From assembly GCA_001595385.3 (NCBI GenBank), contig LVEI03000001.1, positions 897,501 to 961,500 on the forward strand: a DNA stretch of 64,000 nucleotides, given 5' to 3'. Position numbers and translations under genes: made by a program. This stretch comes from Deltaproteobacteria bacterium GWC2_55_46 (GTDB lineage Bacteria; Desulfobacterota; GWC2-55-46). Below are positions 9,868 through 17,630 of this stretch, in pieces; position 1 is the first letter of the stretch; every line of letters starts with the position of its first letter. Below the pieces are notes generated by a model. It was not told the DNA's origin, ran no database searches, and worked only from the letters and a program-made list of their open reading frames with translations.

Positions 9868-11289
9868 TCAGCACCTTACGGCAAGGAGCCTTGGCTCTGT
9901 CATCTCCTCGATGGCGTACCTGACGCCCTCCCTGCCAAAGCCGCTCATCTTGACTCCGCCATAAGGCATGTTGTCTACCCTGTAGGCAGGCGCGTCGTTT
10001 GCGACCACCCCCCCGACCTCAAGCCTGGCAAACGCGCTCATTATCCTGCCCATGTCCCTTGTGAAAAGACCTGCCTGCAGCCCGTAAAGCCCGCTGTTCA
10101 CCAGATCGATGGCCTCGTCGAATGAATCATATGGCTCTATCGATACCAAAGGCGCGAAGGCCTCCTCTCCGCAGACCTTCATCGAGGGCCTTGTCCCGGT
10201 CATGACCGTCGGCTCCATGAAGCTCCCGTGGCGCTTGCCGCCAAGAAGGACCCTGGCCCCCTCTGCCTGAGCCTCCTTTATCCACTGCTCGGTCCTTATC
10301 GCGGCGGCCTCCTCTATCATCGGGCCAAGGTCGGTTGGCTCATCGAGCGGGTCTCCCATCTTTATCTTCCGGCACTCATCAAGGTATCTATCCATGAACT
10401 CATCGAATACAACCCTGTCCACGAATATCCTCTGCACCGATATGCAAACCTGTCCGGCGTTTGAAAAGGCCCCGATGGCGCACCTCGCCGCGGCAAGCGC
10501 CAGGTCAGCGTCCCCGTGGACTATAGCCCCCGCGTTGCCGCCCAGCTCAAGCGTCACCTTCCTCGTGCCAGCAAATTCTTTTAACGCCCACCCGACCTTC
10601 GCGCTGCCGGTAAAAGAGAGCTTCTTTATCCTTTCGTCCTGCCAGAGGCTTTGAGCCTGCTCATTCGAGCAGTTCACGATATTGAGCCCGCCGGATGGCC
10701 AGCCCGCCTCCGTGACTATCTCGCCCATGAGCAGGGCTGAGATGGGCGTTTTGGGCGAGGGCTTAAGGATAATAGGGTTTCCTGAGGCCATGGCCGGGGC
10801 GACCTTGTGGGCGGCAAGGTTCAGGGGAAAATTAAAGGGAGATATGCCGAGCACCGTGCCTATGGGAAACCTCCTCACGATGGCAAACCTGCCCTCAGAC
10901 CCCGGGCTTATATCAAGGGGGATGACCTCGCCCCCGAGCCTTTTGGCCTCTTCGGAGGCGAGCTGGAACGTATTGACAGCCCTTCTTACCTCGCCACGGG
11001 CGTCTTTTATCGGCTTCCCTGACTCTAAAGTTATCGCGGTCGCTATCTCTTTTTCGCGTTCCTCAAGCCCATTGACGACCTTTCTCAATATCTCGGAGCG
11101 CCTGTATGCTGGCAGACCTTTGATCTCGCCGAAGGAGGCAACAGAGGCCGCGAGGGCCTCTTCCAGCTGAGCATCGGTTGCCAGAAAGGTCCTGCCCACT
11201 ACAGAGCCGTCGTAAGGGCTTTTGACCTCCAGGGCCTTATCCGATCTCCTCCATTGCCCTCCTATGAGCATGCCCTTGTCTTTTATCAT
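9868..11289 (-). CDS. NAD(P)+-dependent aldehyde dehydrogenase
   Basis: A 473-residue member of the aldehyde dehydrogenase superfamily oxidising an aldehyde to the acid. Conserved pieces are the catalytic Asn region SPFNFPLNLAAHK, the cofactor motif KPSPKTP, FTGSAKVGW, the general base Glu in ELGGNAGAIV, the nucleophile Cys in FSNAGQVCIS, and the C-terminal MPYGGVKMSGFGREG. The GNA form at the ELGG motif and size resemble lactaldehyde/glyceraldehyde-3-phosphate-type ALDHs, but the substrate cannot be read from sequence. Start ATG at 11287-11289 follows GGGAGGAAGATC. It is divergent from hflX and stands alone. Confidence 0.88.
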   Translation of the reverse strand: MIKDKGMLIGGQWRRSDKALEVKSPYDGSVVGRTFLATDAQLEEALAASVASFGEIKGLPAYRRSEILRKVVNGLEEREKEIATAITLESGKPIKDARGEVRRAVNTFQLASEEAKRLGGEVIPLDISPGSEGRFAIVRRFPIGTVLGISPFNFPLNLAAHKVAPAMASGNPIILKPSPKTPISALLMGEIVTEAGWPSGGLNIVNCSNEQAQSLWQDERIKKLSFTGSAKVGWALKEFAGTRKVTLELGGNAGAIVHGDADLALAAARCAIGAFSNAGQVCISVQRIFVDRVVFDEFMDRYLDECRKIKMGDPLDEPTDLGPMIEEAAAIRTEQWIKEAQAEGARVLLGGKRHGSFMEPTVMTGTRPSMKVCGEEAFAPLVSIEPYDSFDEAIDLVNSGLYGLQAGLFTRDMGRIMSAFARLEVGGVVANDAPAYRVDNMPYGGVKMSGFGREGVRYAIEEMTEPRLLAVRC

Positions 11290-11369
11290 GATCTTCCTCC
11301 CGCTATTTAAAAGGTCTTAACAAAAAACAGAGCCCCAGTCAACTTCTGATAAATGTAACCATAATCAGA

Positions 11370-11397
11370 TTGTTTTCGACCGCCCATATGATATAAT
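11370..11397 (+). promoter_or_regulatory. Sigma-70 type promoter overlapping the start of hflX
   Basis: TTGTTT (11370-11375), a 16-bp spacer and TATAAT (11392-11397) give a good sigma-70 promoter. Its expected start point falls at about 11402-11405, that is, at the hflX ATG itself, so the mRNA could be leaderless. Confidence 0.6.
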
Positions 11398-11401
11398 TTT
11401 A

Positions 11402-13078
11402 ATGGAACTGTTTAAAGAGGAGGTCTTTCGCATAGCACAGGTATTCGGAAACCTCTCCGGCCTCAAGGCGAGCCAGCTGAAGGCCATAGAGAGGATATAC
11501 ACCCGCAAGGTCACGCCTTCAAGGGTCATTACGCCTGAGCTCGGCAGGTCCCTGACCGAGCTTTCAAGGGAGATCAAAAGGCAGCTCGGCATAATCGTCA
11601 ACAGAAGAGGGGCTATCGCCGCCGTTATCGTGGGCGACGAGCGCGAAATAGTCATCCCTGTACTCTCTGGCTATCCGCTTGGCAGAAAGCACCTTCGCGG
11701 GGTGAGGTGCGTACACACACATCTGAAGAACGAACCGCTTTCCCAGGACGACTTGACAGACCTCGCGCTCTTGAGGCTCGACCTCATCGCCGCCATAGGC
11801 GTTAAAGAGGACGGCCTTCCGGCAGATATCCATATCGCGCATCTGCTGCCGTACTACCCTGACGGCGAGACCTACGAGGTCGACCAGCCGAAGCCCTTCC
11901 ACGCCCTCGATATCGACGCCGAAAGCTTCGCTTCATCCCTTGAAGAGGAGATGGGGCGCGCGATAACCCGGGACGTGCGCGACAAGCGGGAGCGGGCCAT
12001 CCTGGTGAGTGTTGCCACTCGTCCAAGGGAAGAGCAGATGGAATCCCTTGAAGAGCTTAAAGAGCTTGCCAGGACCGACAACGTGGTCGTCCTCGACATG
12101 GCCTGCCAGAGGCCCGAAAAGCTCAACCCGAAGTACCTCATGGGCACAGGGAAGATAAAAGACCTCATAATCAAGGCCCTCCAGAAGGACGCCACCCTCC
12201 TCATCTTCGACCAGGAGCTTACGCCCACGCAGATAAGGGAGCTCGGCGAGATAATGGAACTTAAGGTAATAGACAGGACCCAGCTCATACTCGACATATT
12301 CGCCAGGCGCGCCCATTCAAGGGACGGCAAGGTGCAGGTGGAGCTCGCGCAGCTCAAGTACCTTCTGCCCAAGCTCACCGGCAAGGGGACATCGCTATCG
12401 AGGCTCATGGGCGGCATAGGCGGAAGGGGCCCTGGAGAGACGAAGCTCGAGGTAGACAGGCGCCGCGTGCAGGACAGGATAACTCACCTTGAAAAGGAGC
12501 TTAAGTCTTTAAGCCGCGGCAGGTACGAGAGAAGACGGAGAAGGGCCGGAAGCGGCATACCCATCATCTCGATCGTCGGCTACACGAACGCCGGCAAATC
12601 GACACTTCTCAACGCGCTCACCAGAAGCGACACTCTCGTCGAGGACAAGCTCTTTGCCACCCTCGATACCGCCTCCCGGAGGCTCCGCTTCCCGAAAGAG
12701 CGGGACACGGTCATAACCGACACCGTCGGCTTCATAAAAGACCTGCCTGAGGACCTATTCAAGGCCTTCAAGTCTACCCTTGAAGAGATGGAGGACGCAA
12801 ACCTTCTCATGCACGTCGTAGACCTCAGCAACCCCGCATTTGAAAGCAGGATCAAGACCGTTGAAGACGTGCTCGATGATATAGGGCTAAAAGAGATCCC
12901 GCGCCTTCTGGTCTTCAACAAGACGGACCTCATGGACCCCGTGGTGGCGAATAACCTCGCCCGGAGGTATGAGGCCATCAACATATCTGCCATTGACTCA
13001 AAGAGCCTGGCCGTTCTTTTAAAAGAGCTTGAAAAGAGGCTCTGGCCCGGAGAGGCGCTTGAGAAGACCGCCAATTGA
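11402..13078 (+). CDS. hflX: Ribosome-associated GTPase HflX (long form)
   Basis: A 558-residue GTPase that binds 50S ribosomes and can split stalled or heat-damaged ribosomes. The HflX domain begins about residue 195 (REEQMESLEELKELARTDN), followed by the Gly-rich helical linker GGRGPGETKLEVDRRR and the G domain: G1 GYTNAGKST near 393, G3 DTVGF near 439, G4 NKTD near 505. An additional ~190-residue N-terminal domain (KAIERIYTRKV, VHTHLKNEPLS) is longer than in E. coli HflX (426 aa) but is seen in deltaproteobacterial homologues. No ribosome binding site is visible before the ATG. Confidence 0.93.
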   Translation: MELFKEEVFRIAQVFGNLSGLKASQLKAIERIYTRKVTPSRVITPELGRSLTELSREIKRQLGIIVNRRGAIAAVIVGDEREIVIPVLSGYPLGRKHLRGVRCVHTHLKNEPLSQDDLTDLALLRLDLIAAIGVKEDGLPADIHIAHLLPYYPDGETYEVDQPKPFHALDIDAESFASSLEEEMGRAITRDVRDKRERAILVSVATRPREEQMESLEELKELARTDNVVVLDMACQRPEKLNPKYLMGTGKIKDLIIKALQKDATLLIFDQELTPTQIRELGEIMELKVIDRTQLILDIFARRAHSRDGKVQVELAQLKYLLPKLTGKGTSLSRLMGGIGGRGPGETKLEVDRRRVQDRITHLEKELKSLSRGRYERRRRRAGSGIPIISIVGYTNAGKSTLLNALTRSDTLVEDKLFATLDTASRRLRFPKERDTVITDTVGFIKDLPEDLFKAFKSTLEEMEDANLLMHVVDLSNPAFESRIKTVEDVLDDIGLKEIPRLLVFNKTDLMDPVVANNLARRYEAINISAIDSKSLAVLLKELEKRLWPGEALEKTAN

Positions 13079-13146
13079 AAGGTCAGCCGGACAACTTACC
13101 TGATATCTTCCAGCCCCTTATTCAGCAAAAAACGATTTTCCCATTA

Positions 13147-14217
13147 TCAGTGCTTATGGAAGTGATGGAGGTCCGGCACATGGGCATGTGAGTGGGCCAT
13201 GGCCCCGTGCTCGTGATGATGGGAATGTGGTACTTCCGTGCCTTCTTCGTGGTCGTGATGCTCGTCATGGACATGGCTGTGCTCGTGGCTCAAGGCCTCA
13301 TGCGTGTGCATATGCGCATGGAACTCCTTCATGACGAGCCACAGGCCTCCCGCCATAAATACAAAAGCCGCCGCCAGCATGAGCGTGACCGGCTCGCCCA
13401 GTACGACGATGGACGCCGCCATGCCCACGAATGGCGCGATCCCGAAGTATGCCCCTGTCCTTGCCGCCCCGAGATGCCTCAGGGCATAGACGAAAAATAC
13501 CAGGCTGACCCCGTAGCTCAAGGCGCCAAGAATGAGGGCTGAAGCGAGCGGCGCGGGCTCCGGGATATTCTCGTTCGCGACAAGGGCCAGGAAGAGGCTG
13601 GCCGTCCCGGCGGCAAGCCCTTTTATCCTGGCTATAAGGAACGGGTCCTTATGTGACAGGCGCCGGGTAAGATTATTGTCGATAGACCACATGAGGGCGG
13701 CTCCGGCCACAAGGACTGGACCGGCGTTTATCCGGAACCATCCGGCCGGGGAAGGACCTGTTGTAAGGACAGAGCCTGCGATGAGCATCAACCCTGCCGC
13801 GCACCAGACACGGCGGCCTACCTCTTCCTTAAAGACAAAAGAGGCGATGAGCGCGGTAAACACGACCTCTACATTGAGTATCAGCGAGGCGACCGAGCCA
13901 GCCGAGCCCTTTAGTCCCAGGATAAGCAGTATCGGGGCCGCGATGCCGCCCGCGGCTATCGAGCCGACGAGGTAGATGTAATCCCCTTTTTCAAGCCCGG
14001 GTTCGCGGACGTATCTCGCGTTAAGTCCCCTTACCAAGGAGACGAGGCATAGCCCCGCCCAGCTGCCGAGATACAATAGGCCGGCGAGCATAAGCGGGCT
14101 CATCATCCCCGCGAGGATCTTGGCAAAAGGGGTGCTTAGACCGAAGAAGGCGGCCGCAATGAGAGCCGAGACGACCCCGAAGCGGGAGTACCGCAAATAT
14201 CCTTTATCTGTACCCAT
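13147..14217 (-). CDS. DMT/EamA-family transporter with His-rich C-terminal tail
   Basis: A 356-residue inner-membrane protein with about ten predicted hydrophobic helices in two EamA halves (residues ~10-145 and ~165-300). The last ~60 residues form a cytoplasmic or periplasmic tail with more than 20 histidines, in HxH and HHEH patterns. EamA proteins are usually exporters of small metabolites. A His-rich tail is typical of metal carriers and suggests Zn, Ni or Co binding, either as the transported ion or as a sensor. No strong ribosome site precedes the ATG. It is convergent with hflX and lies downstream of dinB. Confidence 0.82.
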   Translation of the reverse strand: MGTDKGYLRYSRFGVVSALIAAAFFGLSTPFAKILAGMMSPLMLAGLLYLGSWAGLCLVSLVRGLNARYVREPGLEKGDYIYLVGSIAAGGIAAPILLILGLKGSAGSVASLILNVEVVFTALIASFVFKEEVGRRVWCAAGLMLIAGSVLTTGPSPAGWFRINAGPVLVAGAALMWSIDNNLTRRLSHKDPFLIARIKGLAAGTASLFLALVANENIPEPAPLASALILGALSYGVSLVFFVYALRHLGAARTGAYFGIAPFVGMAASIVVLGEPVTLMLAAAFVFMAGGLWLVMKEFHAHMHTHEALSHEHSHVHDEHHDHEEGTEVPHSHHHEHGAMAHSHAHVPDLHHFHKH

Positions 14218-14262
14218 CTTGTAGAAATCAGAAGCGCCGTTCCTGAGGGGGCAGGCACTTCT

Positions 14263-15303
14263 TCACTCAAGGTTAGAGACCTTCACACCGACCAGCCTTA
14301 TAGGCCGGTCGAAGTCGACCGCGTCGACGAGCTTCAAAACGGCGGCCCAGATATCGTTCATCGACTCTGTAGTGAGTTCCATCGTCTCTGCCCTTGCAAT
14401 GGTCCTGAAGTCGTTGAAACGCACCTTTATGGAGACCGTCCCAGCCTTGTACCCCTCGGCCTTGATCCTTCTAACAAGGTCCTGGGTAAGCCCGCTCAAG
14501 GTCTCTTTGACGACATGGAGGTCGGTGGTGTCCTCCTCGAAGGTGACCTCCCTGCTGAAGGAAGACGGCTCATAAAAGGGCACCACAGGGCTCAAGTCCA
14601 CCCCCCTGGCGTGCTCATGCAGGCTCCTCCCGATATTCGGCCCGAAGTTCCTCACAATATGCTGCACGGGCGTCTTTGAGAGATCCCCGACGCTATTTAT
14701 CCCCAGCTCCTTGAGCCTCGCCTCGGTCTTTGCGCCCACGCCCCAGAGCCTCCTTACCGGCAGGTCACGGAGGAACTTCTCGGCCTCATTCTCCTCCACT
14801 ACTAAAAAGCCGTCGGGCTTGCCCGCGTCCGTAGCCATCTTTGCCAAAAGCTTATTTGGCGCCACCCCTACCGATACCGTAAGCCCAAGCTCTTTTTTAA
14901 CGCGTCTTTTCATCTCGCGGGCCATGGCGACCGCGTTCGGGAACGGGTCCTGCCCAGGGCCTTGCTGGACCTCGACAAAGGCCTCGTCAAGGCCGAATGA
15001 CTCGACCAGGGGACTATAGTCCCTGAGTATCGACAGGAACTTTTCTGAGGCGCTTTCATACGCCTCGAAGTCTACCGGCAGGAATACAGCCTCTGGACAG
15101 CGCCGGAGGGCCTGCTTCAAAGGCATGCCGGCCTTTATGCCTTTCTTTCGCGCCTCATAGGATGCGGCCGAGACCACACCCCTTTTCGAGGGGTCGCCGT
15201 CTGCGCCGACCACCACAGGCCTGCCCAGCAGTTCCGGCATTTTTTTGATCTCGACCGACGCGAAAAAGGCGTCGAGGTCAAGGTGTATTACAGCTCTACC
15301 CAT
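14263..15303 (-). CDS. dinB: DNA polymerase IV
   Basis: A 346-residue Y-family translesion polymerase. Motifs in order: HLDLDAFFASVE (first catalytic Asp), VVVGADGDPSKRGVVSAASYEARKKGI, SFGLDEAFVEV (catalytic DE pair, here DEA), SVGVAPNKLLAKMATDAGKPDG, and the little-finger domain ending in GVKVSNL. The conserved SIDEAY sequence reads FGLDEAF, a tolerated variant. GGTGATAA precedes the ATG. There is no C-terminal beta-clamp tail of obvious QLxLF form. No LexA box is evident in the 40 bp upstream. Confidence 0.93.
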   Translation of the reverse strand: MGRAVIHLDLDAFFASVEIKKMPELLGRPVVVGADGDPSKRGVVSAASYEARKKGIKAGMPLKQALRRCPEAVFLPVDFEAYESASEKFLSILRDYSPLVESFGLDEAFVEVQQGPGQDPFPNAVAMAREMKRRVKKELGLTVSVGVAPNKLLAKMATDAGKPDGFLVVEENEAEKFLRDLPVRRLWGVGAKTEARLKELGINSVGDLSKTPVQHIVRNFGPNIGRSLHEHARGVDLSPVVPFYEPSSFSREVTFEEDTTDLHVVKETLSGLTQDLVRRIKAEGYKAGTVSIKVRFNDFRTIARAETMELTTESMNDIWAAVLKLVDAVDFDRPIRLVGVKVSNLE

Positions 15304-15320
15304 TTATCACCGCGCTCAGA

Positions 15321-15358
15321 AAAAATATAAAGGCCAAGGGGGTAAACCCAGGGCCTTT
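15321..15358 (-). terminator. Rho-independent terminator upstream of dinB
   Basis: On the minus strand AAAGGCC and GGCCTTT arms (15352-15358 and 15329-15335), with an inner GGG/CCC pairing, are followed by ATATTTTTT. It would end the transcript of the response regulator gene at 15644-16021 before dinB. Confidence 0.65.
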
Positions 15359-15473
15359 GCGAGACAAAAGTATAGCACACGTTGGGACGCCCAGCCAAAA
15401 GATTACTTGAGGGAGGTGAAATCTTTTTTGGATGAAAAAGATATGCCGGCAGGACGCTTTTGATTAAAAATTT

Positions 15474-15614
15474 GCTGAAAAACACAGATTTTCTTAAGGT
15501 TCAAAAACCATATGCGAGGCTACCATTAAATCGGGGGGCGAGAAAGGAGGCGTACTCTTCCGCTACTACAAGCTTCTGAAGCCAACGACGCAAATGGACT
15601 TTTTCGGCAGCCTG
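15474..15614. repeat. Dispersed MITE-like repeat, copy A
   Basis: A 141-bp non-coding element starting GCTGAAAAACACAG and ending CTTTTTCGGCAGC, so its ends form an imperfect terminal inverted repeat. It shares several blocks in the same order with 21598-21760: CCATATGCGAGGC, CCATTAAATCGGGG, GCGAG, AGGCGTACT, CAACGACGCA and ATGGACTT. No coding capacity is seen. It resembles small intergenic repeats common in deltaproteobacterial genomes. Confidence 0.8.
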
Positions 15615-15643
15615 TTAAACGGCGGCATGGAGTGGAATATGGC

Positions 15644-16021
15644 TCAGGCGTACTTCCTTGCCGAGCGCACTATCTCGTCGGCAAAATACGGCTTCCTTAT
15701 GAATTCGTCTATCATGCCTTCCCTGATGCCCTGAAGGATGACGTCCTCAGCGTCCCTGAAGTATCCTGTAAAGAGCACCACCCTGGCGTTCGGCCTTATC
15801 TTTTTTATCTCCCTGTAGGTATCAAGGCCGTTCATCCCGGGCATGATCATGTCCATAAAGACAAGGCTGTATGGCGTTGCCTTGATGGCCTCTACCGCCT
15901 CCTTGCCGTTTACGACGTAAGCTGCCTCAAACCCGTCATCCTTCAGTATCTCGCTTATTCCAAGTCCAACGGTCTCCTCGTCATCGACTATCAGCACCTT
16001 GCGTTCGTTCCTGTCAGCCAC
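15644..16021 (-). CDS. Single-domain response regulator
   Basis: A 125-residue CheY-like receiver. The acidic pair is in VLIVDDEE, the phosphoacceptor is the Asp of FMDMIMPGMNG (residue ~57), the Thr/Ser switch is in VVLFTGYF and the conserved Lys in FIRKPYFADEI. The start chosen is GTG at 16021, with GGAGG seven bases upstream; a longer frame to 16114 lacks a ribosome site. There is no output domain, so it works by protein-protein contact. No kinase gene is adjacent; the nearest is at 23050-24279. Confidence 0.88.
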   Translation of the reverse strand: MADRNERKVLIVDDEETVGLGISEILKDDGFEAAYVVNGKEAVEAIKATPYSLVFMDMIMPGMNGLDTYREIKKIRPNARVVLFTGYFRDAEDVILQGIREGMIDEFIRKPYFADEIVRSARKYA

Positions 16022-16252
16022 AAATACCCCTCCACCATGGGCCTTTTCGGAGAAATGCCCATGGTTAAATTGCCTAACAGACGCTTCCATTTTCCGCAGC
16101 TCTCGAACCGGCACGTAAACAATATGGCTCAGAGATGCTTTTCTGTCATGCTGAGGGTTATGTGGGTTTGACGGAGAGAGGCTTCAAAGATGCGATATGT
16201 GTGTAAATTATAGCGATCTTGACGGATATGTCAACCCGTACCAACGGACAGG

Positions 16253-16711
16253 TTAATCCTTGCCCATGAAGTAGCTGAAGGCGATGAGGGCCGCGGAGAC
16301 CAGGGTTATCGCGCCGGCGAACATGAGGGTTTCCCAGGCGTCCTTCCATTTGATGAGGTTTTCAAGGAAGGCTACGGCCATAACGAGGATTATAACGCTC
16401 CCCAGCTTGGCCTTGAGGTCATGGAGGTCGTGTACGACCAGCCACTCAGGGAAATCCACCTCGCCTATGAAGAGCTCGTACATGCCGAGGGCGAATATCA
16501 ATAAAGCGGTCGCTATGAGGAAGGTATCCATTATGGGGATGAGCTCTATTATCGCGTGGCCTTCCTCCATCGTCCCGATGGTGGAGACGAGATGGGCTAT
16601 CACGCTGACGGTCCTGTAGCCCCCCCAGATGAAGGCGGCGGCGGCGGCCAGAAGGGAGACCGCGACCGGTATGATGACAAGATACCTGCTATTTGAAAGC
16701 AACCTGTTCAT
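16253..16711 (-). CDS. YqhA-family (UPF0114) inner-membrane protein
   Basis: A 152-residue membrane protein with four hydrophobic helices (about 10-30, 55-80, 105-122, 128-148) and the family signature IPIMDTFLIATALLIFALGMYELFIGEV plus WLVVHDLHDLKAKLG between helices 2 and 3. The family is widespread but has no settled function; weak relations to ion channels have been suggested. AAGGGGATGATAA lies before the ATG. It stands alone, 230 bp downstream of nothing on its strand, and is divergent from the thioredoxin-like gene. Confidence 0.85.
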   Translation of the reverse strand: MNRLLSNSRYLVIIPVAVSLLAAAAAFIWGGYRTVSVIAHLVSTIGTMEEGHAIIELIPIMDTFLIATALLIFALGMYELFIGEVDFPEWLVVHDLHDLKAKLGSVIILVMAVAFLENLIKWKDAWETLMFAGAITLVSAALIAFSYFMGKD

Positions 16712-16891
16712 TTATCATCCCCTTTCGCAGTGGTAATTTACAGAAACCATCGGCGCAAGTCAAGCAATACAGGGGCGCCTGGTTATGGTTTTTATATTTT
16801 TTGACCGCGAAAAGCTGGTGCGATATAATGAAAACGAAATTCAATTTCAGTGTTTGGGCCCGATCTCTCTTTTAAAAACGGAGGTGCTATT

Positions 16892-17524
16892 ATGACACGC
16901 ATGAACTGGAAAAAGAACCTGGCAGAGGCGATCTCGGAGGCGGCCGGCGGCACAAGGCTTCCGCTCCTTGTATTCACGAGCCCCGGGTGCGAAGGCTCTC
17001 AGAAGGTCTTGCAGGAGGTCCTCACCGACGAAAAGTGCGTTGCGGCCATCGAGCGCGAAACCGTGCCAGTATCGATCGACATCACGAAAGATACGGAGAT
17101 GGCCATGAAATACAGGGTCGACTGGACCCCGTCGTTCGTAGTCTGCGACGAGGAGGGCAACGCCCTTGAGCGCTGGGAGGGCTACCTGCCAGCCGAGGAC
17201 TTCATCCCTCAACTACTGCTCTCCAAGGGGCTGTCGGCGTTCCACATGCAGCGCTTTGATGAGGCCGAACGGGAGTTTGAGATGATAGTAGACGATCACC
17301 CAGCCTCAGAGCTCGTGCCGGAGGCCGAGTACTATCTCGGGGCCGCGGCATTCAAGCTCACAGGCGAGACCGACAAGCTCTCGGAGGTCTGCCGCCAGCT
17401 CGTGATGACTCACCCAGAAAGCCCCTGGACCAAGAGGTGCTCCATATGGGGGCGTAACGCCAATTACCTTAAGCCGTTCGTGGGGTACAATGGCGGCGGG
17501 TCAGCCGGGAGCGGCGCATACTGA
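16892..17524 (+). CDS. Thioredoxin-fold protein with C-terminal TPR-like helices
   Basis: A 210-residue protein without signal peptide. The N-terminal ~110 residues read as a thioredoxin fold: LLVFTSPGCEGSQKV at the active-site position and WTPSFVVCDEEGNALERWEGY, with the cis-Pro in TPSF. Only one active-site Cys remains (CEGS instead of CxxC), so a classical disulfide exchange is unlikely. Residues 120-190 form helix pairs resembling tetratricopeptide repeats (HMQRFDEAEREFEMIVDDHP, AEYYLGAAAFKLTG). The start is ATG 16892 behind GGAGGTGCTATT. A strong terminator follows. Confidence 0.75.
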   Translation: MTRMNWKKNLAEAISEAAGGTRLPLLVFTSPGCEGSQKVLQEVLTDEKCVAAIERETVPVSIDITKDTEMAMKYRVDWTPSFVVCDEEGNALERWEGYLPAEDFIPQLLLSKGLSAFHMQRFDEAEREFEMIVDDHPASELVPEAEYYLGAAAFKLTGETDKLSEVCRQLVMTHPESPWTKRCSIWGRNANYLKPFVGYNGGGSAGSGAY

Positions 17525-17544
17525 GGCTTGCCTGGCAAGGGTTA

Positions 17545-17582
17545 AAAAAAGCGGCGCGGGCCAAAACCCGCGCCGCTTTTTT
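17545..17582. terminator. Bidirectional rho-independent terminator
   Basis: Arms AAAGCGGCGCGGG and CCCGCGCCGCTTT with a 6-nt loop CCAAAA, flanked by A-tract and T-tract. It serves the plus-strand thioredoxin-like gene and may also stop the minus-strand gene ending at 17631. Confidence 0.93.
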
Positions 17583-17630
17583 ATTGCGCTTAAACACCTT
17601 TGTCTTCTGTACTGCGTGGTAAAAAAACGG

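Noticed and set aside
13150-13340. His-rich repeat as sign of assembly error in the DMT transporter gene
   Set aside because: The frame stays open, codons vary (CAC/CAT mixed) and the stop is clean, so the tail is probably real.
15288-15485. 65-codon minus-strand frame upstream of dinB
   Set aside because: It runs through a terminator hairpin and the edge of repeat copy A.
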